From positions 1 to 12,241 of the forward strand of contig DBNL01000090.1 in the NCBI GenBank assembly GCA_002299785.1: 12,241 bases of DNA, in the 5' to 3' direction. This document shows, piece after piece, positions 5,782-12,241 of this stretch. The DNA comes from Verrucomicrobia bacterium UBA673. GTDB lineage: Bacteria; Verrucomicrobiota; Verrucomicrobiia; Limisphaerales; UBA1096. The stretch's first letter is position 1. Each line of letters starts with the position of its first letter. Under the pieces are notes generated by a model. It did not search any database. It was not told where the DNA came from and was given only the letters and a program-made list of their open reading frames with translations. Position numbers and translations under genes: made by a program.

Positions 5782-8154
5782 TCATTCCGCTGGGGTAACG
5801 CGGTACTCGCGGTTGGGTTTGTCCGCCGACTCGGGGTCAGCCAAGAAAAAGGGATCGCTGGGGAGCGGCCCCTCAAAGAGGCTCTGCCAGCCGTCTCCGT
5901 CGGAGTATTCGACGTGATACGACTTGCCCACGATACCGCCAACGACCAGGCCGTTGAACAGCTCGATGGCCAAATCCGCGCTACCCGCTAACACCTCCAG
6001 CGTGGAGACGTCGCTCTTCACGGAGCCAGCGTCATTGCTGACAACGACCTGATAGTCGCCGCCGGCACTTTCACGGATGTCGTTCAACTCAAGTTTCGGT
6101 CCGGTGGCGCCCGCGATCGCGTTGCCGTTGAGCAGCCACTGGTATTTCAACGTGGGACTGCCCACCACCAGCACGGTGATCGTGGCCGATCCGCCCTCAT
6201 GTGTCGGTGGCAAGGTCGTCAGCTCCGCGATGCTCGGCGCGGTCCCGTCCGGCACGGCCACGGAACCGGCGCGGAGGTTCTCCACACGCAGGCCGGTGTA
6301 GCCGCCGTTGGGATCGGCGTTGTTCAGCACGAAGTCGAGCGTGTTGACGCCGGAGACGAATCCGCCAGTGAGCTTGAAGTCAAACAAATGGCCGAAATTG
6401 CCGGGGGTGGTGTTCCCGGTGCTGTTGCCGTTGAGCACGATGTCCAGACCCGCGTTGTCGCTGGTCCACTGGCCCAGCAGCACGGTCTGGCTCGGATCGA
6501 AGTTGCTCAGGTCAAACTCGGTCCGGTAGGTGTAGTCGCCGCCGGAGGCTTGGTCCGTCACGAAGCGCGGCCCGATCCAAATAGAGGTTTCGCTGTTGGC
6601 CAGCCACGGGCCGGAGCCAATCGGGAAGCCCTGCGAGTCTTGGGCAATCGCCTCGTCGGAGTCGCCGTCCGCGTTGACGATGATCCGGTAGTGCAAATCG
6701 ATGTCGTCGTCGAATAGCGTCACCCCATCTTCATCCACGCCGGTGGAGAAAATACCCGGTACCCGTTCAAGCACGGACAGCGTGGCGGCCTGGCTGGTCG
6801 CTTCCCCGGCGGCGTTGGTGACAGTGAGGGTGTATTGACCGGCGGCGCTGGACTCGATAGACTCGAGTATGAGCGTGGAGCCGGTGGCGTCGGCAATGTC
6901 CTGTCCGTTCAACTGCCACTGGTAGGCAAGGGGGCGGCTGCCGTCGGCTGCAGCCCAGAAGTAAACCGAGTCGCCTTCCGGTGCAGTGGTGGCGATCGGC
7001 TGGGTGGTGATGCTCGGCGGCGTGCCCTTGGGCGGCAGTTCCTTGGCGGTGCCGTTCAACTCGACCCGGACACCGGTTGGGTTGATATCCGGAGGCGCAT
7101 TGTTGACTTTGAAGTCAACGGTGTTGATGCCCTCGACAAACCCGGAGGTGATTTCGAACTCGGTGAATCCCCCGAAGCCGCTGGTGGTTTTAATGCCGGT
7201 ACTTTCGTCGTTGAGCAGTACGTCTGGGCCACCGTTATCCGAGGACCACTTGCCGGTGATGGTTGCCGTCTCGTGATCGAATTCGGACAAGTCGAACGTA
7301 ATCCGATACAGATAATCGCCCGGCGCGTTTCCAGTGCCCTGGTCGGGGTGGGGTGCGATCCACCGGGAATCAGGCCCTTCCTCCACCCACGGGCCAACTG
7401 GGAAACCGGGCTTGAGCGTGAAAGTGTCCGGCCCCTCATAATCGAAGTCATCGCTGTACTCCAATATCCAATGGGGATCGAGCGTCTCAGCTTCCAGTAG
7501 ATTGCCATCGTCGTCCACGCCAGTATTGAACAGGCCGGGAATGGATTTGACTTTTTGAACAGGCAGCGGAGTGGCCGTGCCGCTAAGCGTGATACGGATG
7601 CCGGTCGGGTTGGCGGCATCACCGCCATTCTCGGCTTTGAAGTCGATCGTGTTGACGCCAGCGACAAAGCCGGAGGTGATCTCAAAATCGCCACCCAGCG
7701 CGTTGAAGCCGGTGGATGTTTTCAGGCCGGTGCTCTCGCCGTTGAGCACGATCTCCGGCCCGGTGTCGTCCGCCGTCCATTGGCCAACGAGCTTCGCGGT
7801 CTCGGGATCGAACCCGTTCAGGTCAAACTCCAGCCGGTAAACGTAAACACCCGGCGCGTTGCCCTTGCCCTGGTCGGATTGCGGGGCGACCCACTTTGAG
7901 TCCGGCCCCTCGGCCACCCACGGGCCAACCGGGAATCCGGGCTTGAGCGTGAGCACATCCGGCCCGGGGAAATCGTCGTCCGGGCTGGAGACCAGTTTCC
8001 AGTGCGGGTCAATCGTCTCGGCTGCGAGCAGCTCACCGTTGTCGTCCAAGCCGGTGCCCACCACGCCGGGGATGGGCTCAGCTTCCTGAGCGCTCGTCGC
8101 GATGGCGGCCAAGGCCAGGCCTGCAGCAACGAGGATGGTTTTATGTATTTTCAT
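5782..8154 (-). CDS. Exported protein with three 'SKW' modules and two Ig-like domains (790 aa)
   Basis: Signal peptide at the N-terminus (MKIHKTILVAAGLALAA, cleavage near ATSAQE). Domain order with the ATG at 8154 as residue 1: module A 28-194, module B 205-371, Ig-like 1 380-463, module C 465-629, Ig-like 2 636-724, C-terminal beta domain 726-790 ending in REYRVTPAE. Each module shows a TGxDDxG start, DPHW or DLHY, GPW, SxW(I/V), a Y(R)xxFDLxxFD strand, GxWxxDxxGxDIxLNGxSTG, GF(V)xGxNTxDF and TG(L/I/V)R. The Ig domains contain YQWQLNG and YQWLLNG. I recall similar modules in many bacterial secreted and PEP-CTERM-type proteins, without an assigned function; glycan or protein binding at the surface is inferred. 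An in-frame ATG at 8193 adds 13 polar residues before the leader, so 8154 is preferred. First gene of the leftward cluster, divergent from the AraC regulator. Confidence 0.9.
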   Translation of the reverse strand: MKIHKTILVAAGLALAAIATSAQEAEPIPGVVGTGLDDNGELLAAETIDPHWKLVSSPDDDFPGPDVLTLKPGFPVGPWVAEGPDSKWVAPQSDQGKGNAPGVYVYRLEFDLNGFDPETAKLVGQWTADDTGPEIVLNGESTGLKTSTGFNALGGDFEITSGFVAGVNTIDFKAENGGDAANPTGIRITLSGTATPLPVQKVKSIPGLFNTGVDDDGNLLEAETLDPHWILEYSDDFDYEGPDTFTLKPGFPVGPWVEEGPDSRWIAPHPDQGTGNAPGDYLYRITFDLSEFDHETATITGKWSSDNGGPDVLLNDESTGIKTTSGFGGFTEFEITSGFVEGINTVDFKVNNAPPDINPTGVRVELNGTAKELPPKGTPPSITTQPIATTAPEGDSVYFWAAADGSRPLAYQWQLNGQDIADATGSTLILESIESSAAGQYTLTVTNAAGEATSQAATLSVLERVPGIFSTGVDEDGVTLFDDDIDLHYRIIVNADGDSDEAIAQDSQGFPIGSGPWLANSETSIWIGPRFVTDQASGGDYTYRTEFDLSNFDPSQTVLLGQWTSDNAGLDIVLNGNSTGNTTPGNFGHLFDFKLTGGFVSGVNTLDFVLNNADPNGGYTGLRVENLRAGSVAVPDGTAPSIAELTTLPPTHEGGSATITVLVVGSPTLKYQWLLNGNAIAGATGPKLELNDIRESAGGDYQVVVSNDAGSVKSDVSTLEVLAGSADLAIELFNGLVVGGIVGKSYHVEYSDGDGWQSLFEGPLPSDPFFLADPESADKPNREYRVTPAE
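7042..8073 (-). repeat. Tandem duplication of the 'SKW' module (modules A and B)
   Basis: Modules A (8073-7573) and B (7542-7042) of the 790-aa protein are repeated with a period of 177 codons (531 bp), measured from DPHWKL to DPHWIL. They share long near-identical stretches, such as LTLKPGFPVGPWV / FTLKPGFPVGPWV with EGPDS(K/R)W, and the similarity is visible in the DNA (near 7390-7440 and 7920-7970). Module C (6762-6268) and the copy in the next gene (about 5641-5126) are more diverged, so A and B arose by the most recent duplication. Confidence 0.8.
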
Positions 8155-8268
8155 TTTTCGATTTTGAGTTTCGTTTTGTAGTTCAAGAGTCATGGAACGC
8201 TAAAAACCATAGCCATTCTCCAAACAAAAAACCTTGATTATTGCGACAATTTTTAGCACAAAAACGAC
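8155..8268. promoter_or_regulatory. Divergent control region between exported-protein cluster and rhamnose operon
   Basis: This AT-rich gap separates the ATG of the leftward 790-aa gene (8154) from the ATG of the rightward AraC-family regulator (8269). It must hold the start signals for both arms. It contains a perfect but widely spaced inverted repeat, GCTAAAAA at 8199-8206 and TTTTTAGC at 8250-8257, with 43 bp between the halves. No convincing sigma-70 promoter pair or Shine-Dalgarno sequence was found on either strand. AraC-family proteins commonly control divergent promoters from such regions; use by this regulator is an inference. Confidence 0.45.
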
Positions 8269-9228
8269 ATGCAATCGCAAATGGAAACTTTTTCAACAAC
8301 GGATGATTCCACGGCTTTGTTTCCGCTACCGTACCACGGGCATTTTTCAGCGCAACGTGAGGATATTTTTATTGAAGACGAATTTCCACTGGCGGTGATT
8401 TGGCTCACAGATCACCCCGATCTTGGCTTACACACCCATGACTTTACGGAACTGGTGATAGTGTTGGCCGGCTCGGCCAGGCACATGACCGATGAAGACG
8501 AATACTCGATCCACCCTGGGGATGTGTTTGTGATCCCGCCCGGCGTTGCTCACGGTTACACAGGGTGCAATAGACTTGAACTTGTCAACATCGTTTACGA
8601 GACAACCCTCCTCAATCTTCCCAACACCGGCCTGATGAGATTCCCCGGATACCGTGCGTTGTTTACATTAGAACCGGCGTTCCGCTCGCACCACAAATTC
8701 AAAGGAAGACTTCACCTGCCGCTTCAAAAACACCGGGAAGTTAACCAATTAGTGAGAGATTTACAGGAGGAGTTGTACCATCGCAAGGATGGTTTTCACT
8801 TCATTTGTCTTACTCTGCTGATGCAGGTTATCGGTCAGCTATCACGCGTTTACACAGAGATAGAGACGACCACCTCCCGCTCGTTCCTCCGCCTGGCACG
8901 GGTGCTCCAGCACATCGAGATCCACTACGCGGACGACTTAAAACTGGAGGACTTGGCCAAGATAGCCGGCATGTCTATTCGAACGCTCCAGCGCTGTTTT
9001 CAGGAAACGTTCGCCATGTCGCCAATCCATTTCCTCAACCGGCTGCGCGTCGGCAATGCCTGCAAGGAACTTCTCCGGAGCAATTCCACGATCACCGAAG
9101 TCGCTGAAAGAGTGGGGATCTTGGATAGCAACTACTTCTCTCGGCTGTTTCAACAATTGGTTGGTATCAGTCCTTCTGCCTATCGGAAAACACCGTCCAG
9201 TTTCACCACTCCCCCTTCGGTTCACTAG
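8269..9228 (+). CDS. AraC-family transcriptional regulator, RhaR/RhaS-like (319 aa)
   Basis: Likely L-rhamnose-responsive activator. An N-terminal cupin sensor domain spans about 35-115, with HTHDFTELVIV (H55, H57, E61) and PGDVFVIPPGVAHGYT (83-98), closely matching the HTHDFCELVMV and GDLFYI motifs I recall from E. coli RhaR. The C-terminal AraC DNA-binding domain covers about 208-307. Its first helix-turn-helix is near 225-246 (LEDLAKIAGMSIRTLQRCF) and the second near 275-298 (ITEVAERVGILDSNYFSRLF), ending in the conserved G(I/M)SPSAYR. Length is ordinary for the family. M5 at 8281 is an alternative start. It lies immediately upstream of rhaA on the same strand and diverges from the exported-protein cluster, so it may control both. 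Assignment to rhamnose rests on the sensor resemblance and on the neighbouring isomerase; RhaR versus RhaS cannot be decided. Confidence 0.9.
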   Translation: MQSQMETFSTTDDSTALFPLPYHGHFSAQREDIFIEDEFPLAVIWLTDHPDLGLHTHDFTELVIVLAGSARHMTDEDEYSIHPGDVFVIPPGVAHGYTGCNRLELVNIVYETTLLNLPNTGLMRFPGYRALFTLEPAFRSHHKFKGRLHLPLQKHREVNQLVRDLQEELYHRKDGFHFICLTLLMQVIGQLSRVYTEIETTTSRSFLRLARVLQHIEIHYADDLKLEDLAKIAGMSIRTLQRCFQETFAMSPIHFLNRLRVGNACKELLRSNSTITEVAERVGILDSNYFSRLFQQLVGISPSAYRKTPSSFTTPPSVH

Positions 9229-9270
9229 CGCAGCCGGTGACGGTTTAGTGCTGGAAGCGGGCATTTAAGT

Positions 9271-9276
9271 TTGACA
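9271..9276 (+). promoter_or_regulatory. TTGACA hexamer upstream of rhaA
   Basis: A perfect -35-like TTGACA lies in the gap between the regulator and rhaA, exactly at the alternative TTG start. The sequence 16-18 bp downstream (GATACG, ATACGT or TACGTC) is a poor -10. It may be a regulated promoter needing an activator, or chance. Confidence 0.2.
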
Positions 9277-9309
9277 ACCTGCGCCTGTATCCGATACGTC
9301 CGCTTCGGT

Positions 9310-10581
9310 TTGAGCAAGCAAGACACCCAATCAGAGAAGGCCTACGCCTTGGCACGGGAACAGTTCGCCGCGCTTGGCGTGGACACCCACTCGGCCTTGG
9401 CTAAGCTCTCCAAAATCCCCGTTTCACTCCACTGCTGGCAAGGCGACGATGTGGGCGGTTTTGAACCTTTCGGCGAGTCGCTCGGCGGTGGCTTAGCCGT
9501 CACTGGCAACTACCCCGGCAAAGCCCGCACGCCGGACGAATTGCGATCCGATGCCGCCAAGGCACTCTCTCTCATCCCGGGCAAACACCGCTTCAATTTG
9601 CATGCGTCCTACGCCGAGACCGAAGGAAAAACAGTCGAGCGTAATGCACTGAAACCAAGTCACTTTCAGAGCTGGATCGACTGGGCAAAAGAGCAACAAC
9701 TGGGCCTTGATTTTAACCCCACTTTTTTCTCACATCCCAAAGCGGACGACGGGTTTACTCTCGCTCATAGCGAAAAGGGCATTCGCGAGTTTTGGATCGA
9801 TCACGGTATTGTCTGCCGCCACATCGGCGCGGCCATGGGACGCGCACTTGGCTCGCCGTGCGTCACCAACGTCTGGGTGCCGGACGGCTACAAGGACACA
9901 CCGGCTGACCGGCACGGCCCGAGGGAGCGCTTGGCCAAATCGCTCGACACCATTTTCGCCGAACCGCTGGATGCCAACCACATTCTTGACTCGGTGGAGG
10001 CCAAGTTGTTCGGCATCGGTTCGGAAAGCTATGTCGTCGGGTCGCACGAGTTTTATTTCGGCTATGCTGTCGCCAACCGCAAGGTGCTCTGCATTGATGC
10101 CGGCCACTTTCATCCCACCGAGGTCATTTCAGACAAGATCAGTTCAGCGATGCAGTGGCTGGACCGGCTCATGCTGCACGTCAGCCGGGGCGTGCGCTGG
10201 GACAGCGACCACGTGGTGACGATGACCGACGAGTTGCAGGCCATCGCCCATGAACTCGTCCGCAACGATTACCTTGAGCGGACCCATCTCGGGCTGGACT
10301 ATTTCGACGCCAGCATCAATCGCGTCGCCGCATGGGCCATCGGCACGCGCAACCTGCTCAAAGCCTTGCTCATCGCCCTGCTCGAGCCGATCGACACACT
10401 CCGCCAAATGGAACAGGCAGGCGACTTTACCGCGCGTTTGGCATTGCTCGAGGACATGAAGCTCATGCCCTTTGGAGCAGTGTGGCACTACCACTGCCTG
10501 CAACAGGGCGTGCCGCCGGATCTGAAATGGATGCAGGAGGTGTGTCGTTATGAAGAAGACATCTTGGCCAAGCGTATTTAA
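9310..10581 (+). CDS. rhaA: L-rhamnose isomerase (EC 5.3.1.14)
   Basis: Cytoplasmic aldose-ketose isomerase converting L-rhamnose to L-rhamnulose, the first step of the classical phosphorylating route. The sequence aligns almost end to end with E. coli RhaA as I recall it: PVSLHCWQGDDVGGFE, TGNYPGKAR, LGLDFNPTFFSHP, AGHFHPTEVISDKIS, RWDSDHVV and DYFDASINR. Numbering from 9310, the metal and catalytic residues known from E. coli (E234, D267, H270, H294, D302, D304, D334) are all present as E230, D263, H266, H290, D298, D300 and D330. I chose the TTG at 9310 because it gives 423 residues (E. coli about 419) and an MSKQ-type start. The frame is open to another TTG at 9271, which would add 13 residues with no counterpart in E. 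coli. No ATG is available. The gene follows the regulator by about 80 bp and precedes the permease by 22 bp. Confidence 0.96.
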   Translation: MSKQDTQSEKAYALAREQFAALGVDTHSALAKLSKIPVSLHCWQGDDVGGFEPFGESLGGGLAVTGNYPGKARTPDELRSDAAKALSLIPGKHRFNLHASYAETEGKTVERNALKPSHFQSWIDWAKEQQLGLDFNPTFFSHPKADDGFTLAHSEKGIREFWIDHGIVCRHIGAAMGRALGSPCVTNVWVPDGYKDTPADRHGPRERLAKSLDTIFAEPLDANHILDSVEAKLFGIGSESYVVGSHEFYFGYAVANRKVLCIDAGHFHPTEVISDKISSAMQWLDRLMLHVSRGVRWDSDHVVTMTDELQAIAHELVRNDYLERTHLGLDYFDASINRVAAWAIGTRNLLKALLIALLEPIDTLRQMEQAGDFTARLALLEDMKLMPFGAVWHYHCLQQGVPPDLKWMQEVCRYEEDILAKRI

Positions 10582-10603
10582 CCCAATCAATTTTTGATCT
10601 GTT

Positions 10604-12019
10604 ATGACTACAGGCAACCAACTCACGCAAGTCAACGAATACGAGCGCGAACCGGTGCCGCCCAAAGCCCAACTGGGTGCAGGCAAGTTTTGGGGCATGT
10701 ACGCCGGCGAACACACCGCAGGCACGGAGTTCATGATTGGCCCGCTGTTTCTGGCAGCCGGCGCCAGCATTCAGGATTTAATCATTGGGCTGTTGCTCGG
10801 GAACATCCTCGCGGTGTTGACCTGGCGCTATCTCGTGACTCCCATCGCCATCGGCAAACGGCTCACACTGTATTATCAGCTTGAGCGCATCGCGGGCGAC
10901 TCCCTCACGAAATGTTACAACGTCGTCAACGGTCTGCTATTTTGTTTTCTCGCCGGCGCGATGATCACGGTGTCGGCCAGCGCGGTCGGTGTACCGTTCA
11001 ACATCCACTATACGGTGCCGGAGGCGACGTTCGGTTTTGGCGCTCCTTCCTTTACAGGTTTGGTTGTGGTGGTCGGTGTCATCATCGCAGTGGTGGCGGC
11101 GGCCGGTTATCAAGCTGTGGCTCGCGTGGCGAACATCGCGGCGCCATGGATGATCGCCATCTTCGCCGCCTGCGGGGTTGTCTCGCTGGTGCAAATGGAG
11201 GCGACCAGTTTCGCCGCGCTGAGCGAAGGCAAATACTGGAGCGACGCCATCGCGTTTGTGCAGGAAAAGGAAGGCGTCCAGGCGTTTCCGTTTTGGCAAA
11301 TTGTCGCGTTCGCGTGGCTGTGCAACGGCGCGATGCACTTCGGCATGGCTGACCTGTCGATCTTTCGCTTTGCGCGCAATGCATCATCAGGTTGGGCACC
11401 TTCGATCGGAATGTTTCTCGGCCATTACATGGGGTGGATCTGTGCGGCACTGCTGCTGGCAGCGCAGATCAAGTTGTCGCAGGATCACTCTGCCAACCCT
11501 GGCGCTCTTGCCTGGGGCGCGCTGGGCTGGACCGGCATCATCTGTGTGGTGATCGCCGGCTGGACGACAGCCAACCCCACGATCTACCGCGCCGGGCTGG
11601 CGTTTCAGGGCGTGATGCCCAACTGCTCCCGAAAAACGATGACGCTCATGGCCGGTGCGGTAGCCACCATAGCCGGAGCGTTCCCGAATCTGTCCGCCCA
11701 GTTGCTCGGTTTTGTCGGGACGTATGGCACAATCCTCGGTCCAATGGGCGCGATTGTTTTTGTGGACTATTATTTGATGAAGAAAATCGGTCTGCGAGAC
11801 GACTACGCCGTGCGAGTGGGTTCGTCGGTGAACCTCGTGGCACTCGTCGCCTGGCTGCTTCCGGTGTCCATTGGCCTATACCTGATTTTCGCGAAGGGCA
11901 TCTTTGCTGCGTATGCCGTGATCCCCGCTTGGATTGCGTGCGGCGTGATTTATCTGGCGTTGAGCAAACTTACCCAAAAACCAGTTCCGCCTAGAACAAC
12001 TACCGAAAACTCAACATGA
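10604..12019 (+). CDS. NCS1-family permease, probable rhamnose importer of this operon (471 aa)
   Basis: Polytopic inner-membrane protein of the nucleobase:cation symporter-1 (purine-cytosine permease-like) family. About twelve hydrophobic segments can be placed: near 40-56, 58-78, 106-130, 150-172, 178-198, 228-248, 266-288, 301-320, 345-360, 364-390, 408-428 and 434-454. The GWTTANPTIYRAGLAFQ stretch (319-335) and the VGTYGTILGPMGAIVFVDYYLM stretch near 371-392 are typical of the family. Family members carry nucleobases, hydantoins, allantoin or vitamins with H+ or Na+. Here the gene is 22 bp after rhaA and no RhaT-like gene is seen, so L-rhamnose (or a related deoxysugar) is the contextual guess, not a sequence-based one. 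Start ATG at 10604; no Shine-Dalgarno is visible. The end overlaps the next start by ATGA. Confidence 0.88.
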   Translation: MTTGNQLTQVNEYEREPVPPKAQLGAGKFWGMYAGEHTAGTEFMIGPLFLAAGASIQDLIIGLLLGNILAVLTWRYLVTPIAIGKRLTLYYQLERIAGDSLTKCYNVVNGLLFCFLAGAMITVSASAVGVPFNIHYTVPEATFGFGAPSFTGLVVVVGVIIAVVAAAGYQAVARVANIAAPWMIAIFAACGVVSLVQMEATSFAALSEGKYWSDAIAFVQEKEGVQAFPFWQIVAFAWLCNGAMHFGMADLSIFRFARNASSGWAPSIGMFLGHYMGWICAALLLAAQIKLSQDHSANPGALAWGALGWTGIICVVIAGWTTANPTIYRAGLAFQGVMPNCSRKTMTLMAGAVATIAGAFPNLSAQLLGFVGTYGTILGPMGAIVFVDYYLMKKIGLRDDYAVRVGSSVNLVALVAWLLPVSIGLYLIFAKGIFAAYAVIPAWIACGVIYLALSKLTQKPVPPRTTTENST

Positions 12020-12207
12020 AAAACTTGGCAAAAATAATCTCGTTTCTCGCACTCGTGGCGAGTCTTGTTCCCAGCTTCCTTTACTTCTTTGGCACGATCG
12101 ATCACGCCGCCGTGAAGTGGACGACGCTCGCTGGCACGATTATCTGGTTTATCAGCACACCGCTTTGGGCTGGTCAATGCGAAGCCGCTGACACTTCAGC
12201 CAATTAG
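12016..12207 (+). CDS. Small two-transmembrane protein coupled to the permease (63 aa)
   Basis: The ATG at 12016 overlaps the permease stop (ATGA), a strong sign of translational coupling. The product has two hydrophobic stretches, about 6-25 (IISFLALVASLVPSFLYFF) and 36-52 (TTLAGTIIWFISTPLWA), joined by a short polar loop GTIDHAAVKW, and a short polar tail. There is no cleavage site typical of an exported protein, so it is probably an integral membrane protein. Its function is unknown. Coupling to the permease suggests an accessory or stabilising subunit, by analogy with small subunits of other secondary transporters. Confidence 0.75.
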   Translation: MKNLAKIISFLALVASLVPSFLYFFGTIDHAAVKWTTLAGTIIWFISTPLWAGQCEAADTSAN

Positions 12208-12211
12208 AAAT

Positions 12212-12241
12212 ATGAGTCCACGAGTTGTATACCTTGGCATC
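12212..12241 (+). CDS. Start of a further operon gene (partial, cut by right edge)
   Basis: Four bases after the small membrane protein's stop, an ATG opens a frame reading MSPRVVYLGI to the end of the window. The hydrophobic strand followed by G-I fits the first beta-strand of a nucleotide-binding fold; an FGGY sugar kinase such as rhamnulokinase (typically ...LGIDxGT) would suit the context. Ten residues cannot decide this. Confidence 0.45.
   Translation, partial: MSPRVVYLGI

Noticed and set aside
5162..7899. Several plus-strand open frames of 200-250 codons (5162-5917, 6199-6717, 6835-7500, 7555-7899)
   Set aside because: All are antisense to the two module-bearing exported proteins; their repeated look only mirrors the module repeats on the minus strand.
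8155..8193. Earlier ATG for the 790-aa protein
   Set aside because: It would put 13 polar residues before an otherwise standard signal peptide, and neither start has a ribosome-binding site to favour it.
10582..10603. ATCAA-TTT-TTGAT mini-hairpin between rhaA and the permease as a terminator
   Set aside because: A five-pair AT stem with a three-base loop in a 22-bp gap inside an apparent operon is too weak to call.
10144..10770. 208-codon minus-strand frame over the rhaA/permease junction
   Set aside because: It is antisense to two confidently identified genes and shows no known motif.
1..12241. tRNA, rRNA, CRISPR, transposase or riboswitch
   Set aside because: No regular short spaced repeats, no transposase motifs or terminal repeats and no tRNA-like T-loop were noticed; intergenic gaps are all under about 120 bp. 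A covariance-model search was not possible here.

Overview
The window looks like a chromosomal piece of a Verrucomicrobiota-type (PVC superphylum) bacterium. The clues are two pseudopilin-like proteins with a GFTLIELLVVIAIIAILA leader, one carrying an exact H-x9-DG motif; large exported proteins built from lectin-like and Ig-like beta-sandwich modules; non-canonical or absent Shine-Dalgarno sequences; and a rhamnose operon with an NCS1-type transporter instead of RhaT. The phylum is an inference from gene content, not from a marker gene.

Left arm, positions 1-8154, minus strand. Five genes point left. In transcription order they are: a 790-aa exported protein with three copies of a ~165-aa module plus two Ig-like domains (8154-5782); a 394-aa exported protein with a fourth copy of the module plus one Ig-like domain (5749-4565); a 279-aa H-x9-DG pseudopilin (4547-3708); a 250-aa pseudopilin (3604-2852); and a very large exported protein of at least 913 residues that runs off the left edge (2741-1). 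The last is open from 2741 to the first base and has no stop in the window, so a caller that requires both ends would miss it. Gaps are 32, 17, 103 and 110 bp, so the first three genes are probably co-transcribed and the last two may have their own signals.

Right arm, positions 8269-12241, plus strand. This is an L-rhamnose utilisation operon: a RhaR/RhaS-like AraC regulator, L-rhamnose isomerase (rhaA, all known metal and catalytic ligands present), a 12-TM NCS1-family permease, a 63-aa two-TM protein overlapping the permease by ATGA, and the first ten codons of another gene. The regulator and the 790-aa protein are divergent across a ~75-115 bp AT-rich region that contains a widely spaced 8-bp inverted repeat.

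How it may fit together (inference): the right arm imports and isomerises rhamnose. The left arm puts carbohydrate-binding-like proteins and pseudopilins at the cell surface. The shared divergent control region suggests both arms may answer to the same sugar, for instance capture of a rhamnose-rich polysaccharide. No glycoside hydrolase, polysaccharide lyase, tRNA, rRNA, CRISPR array or insertion sequence was seen.
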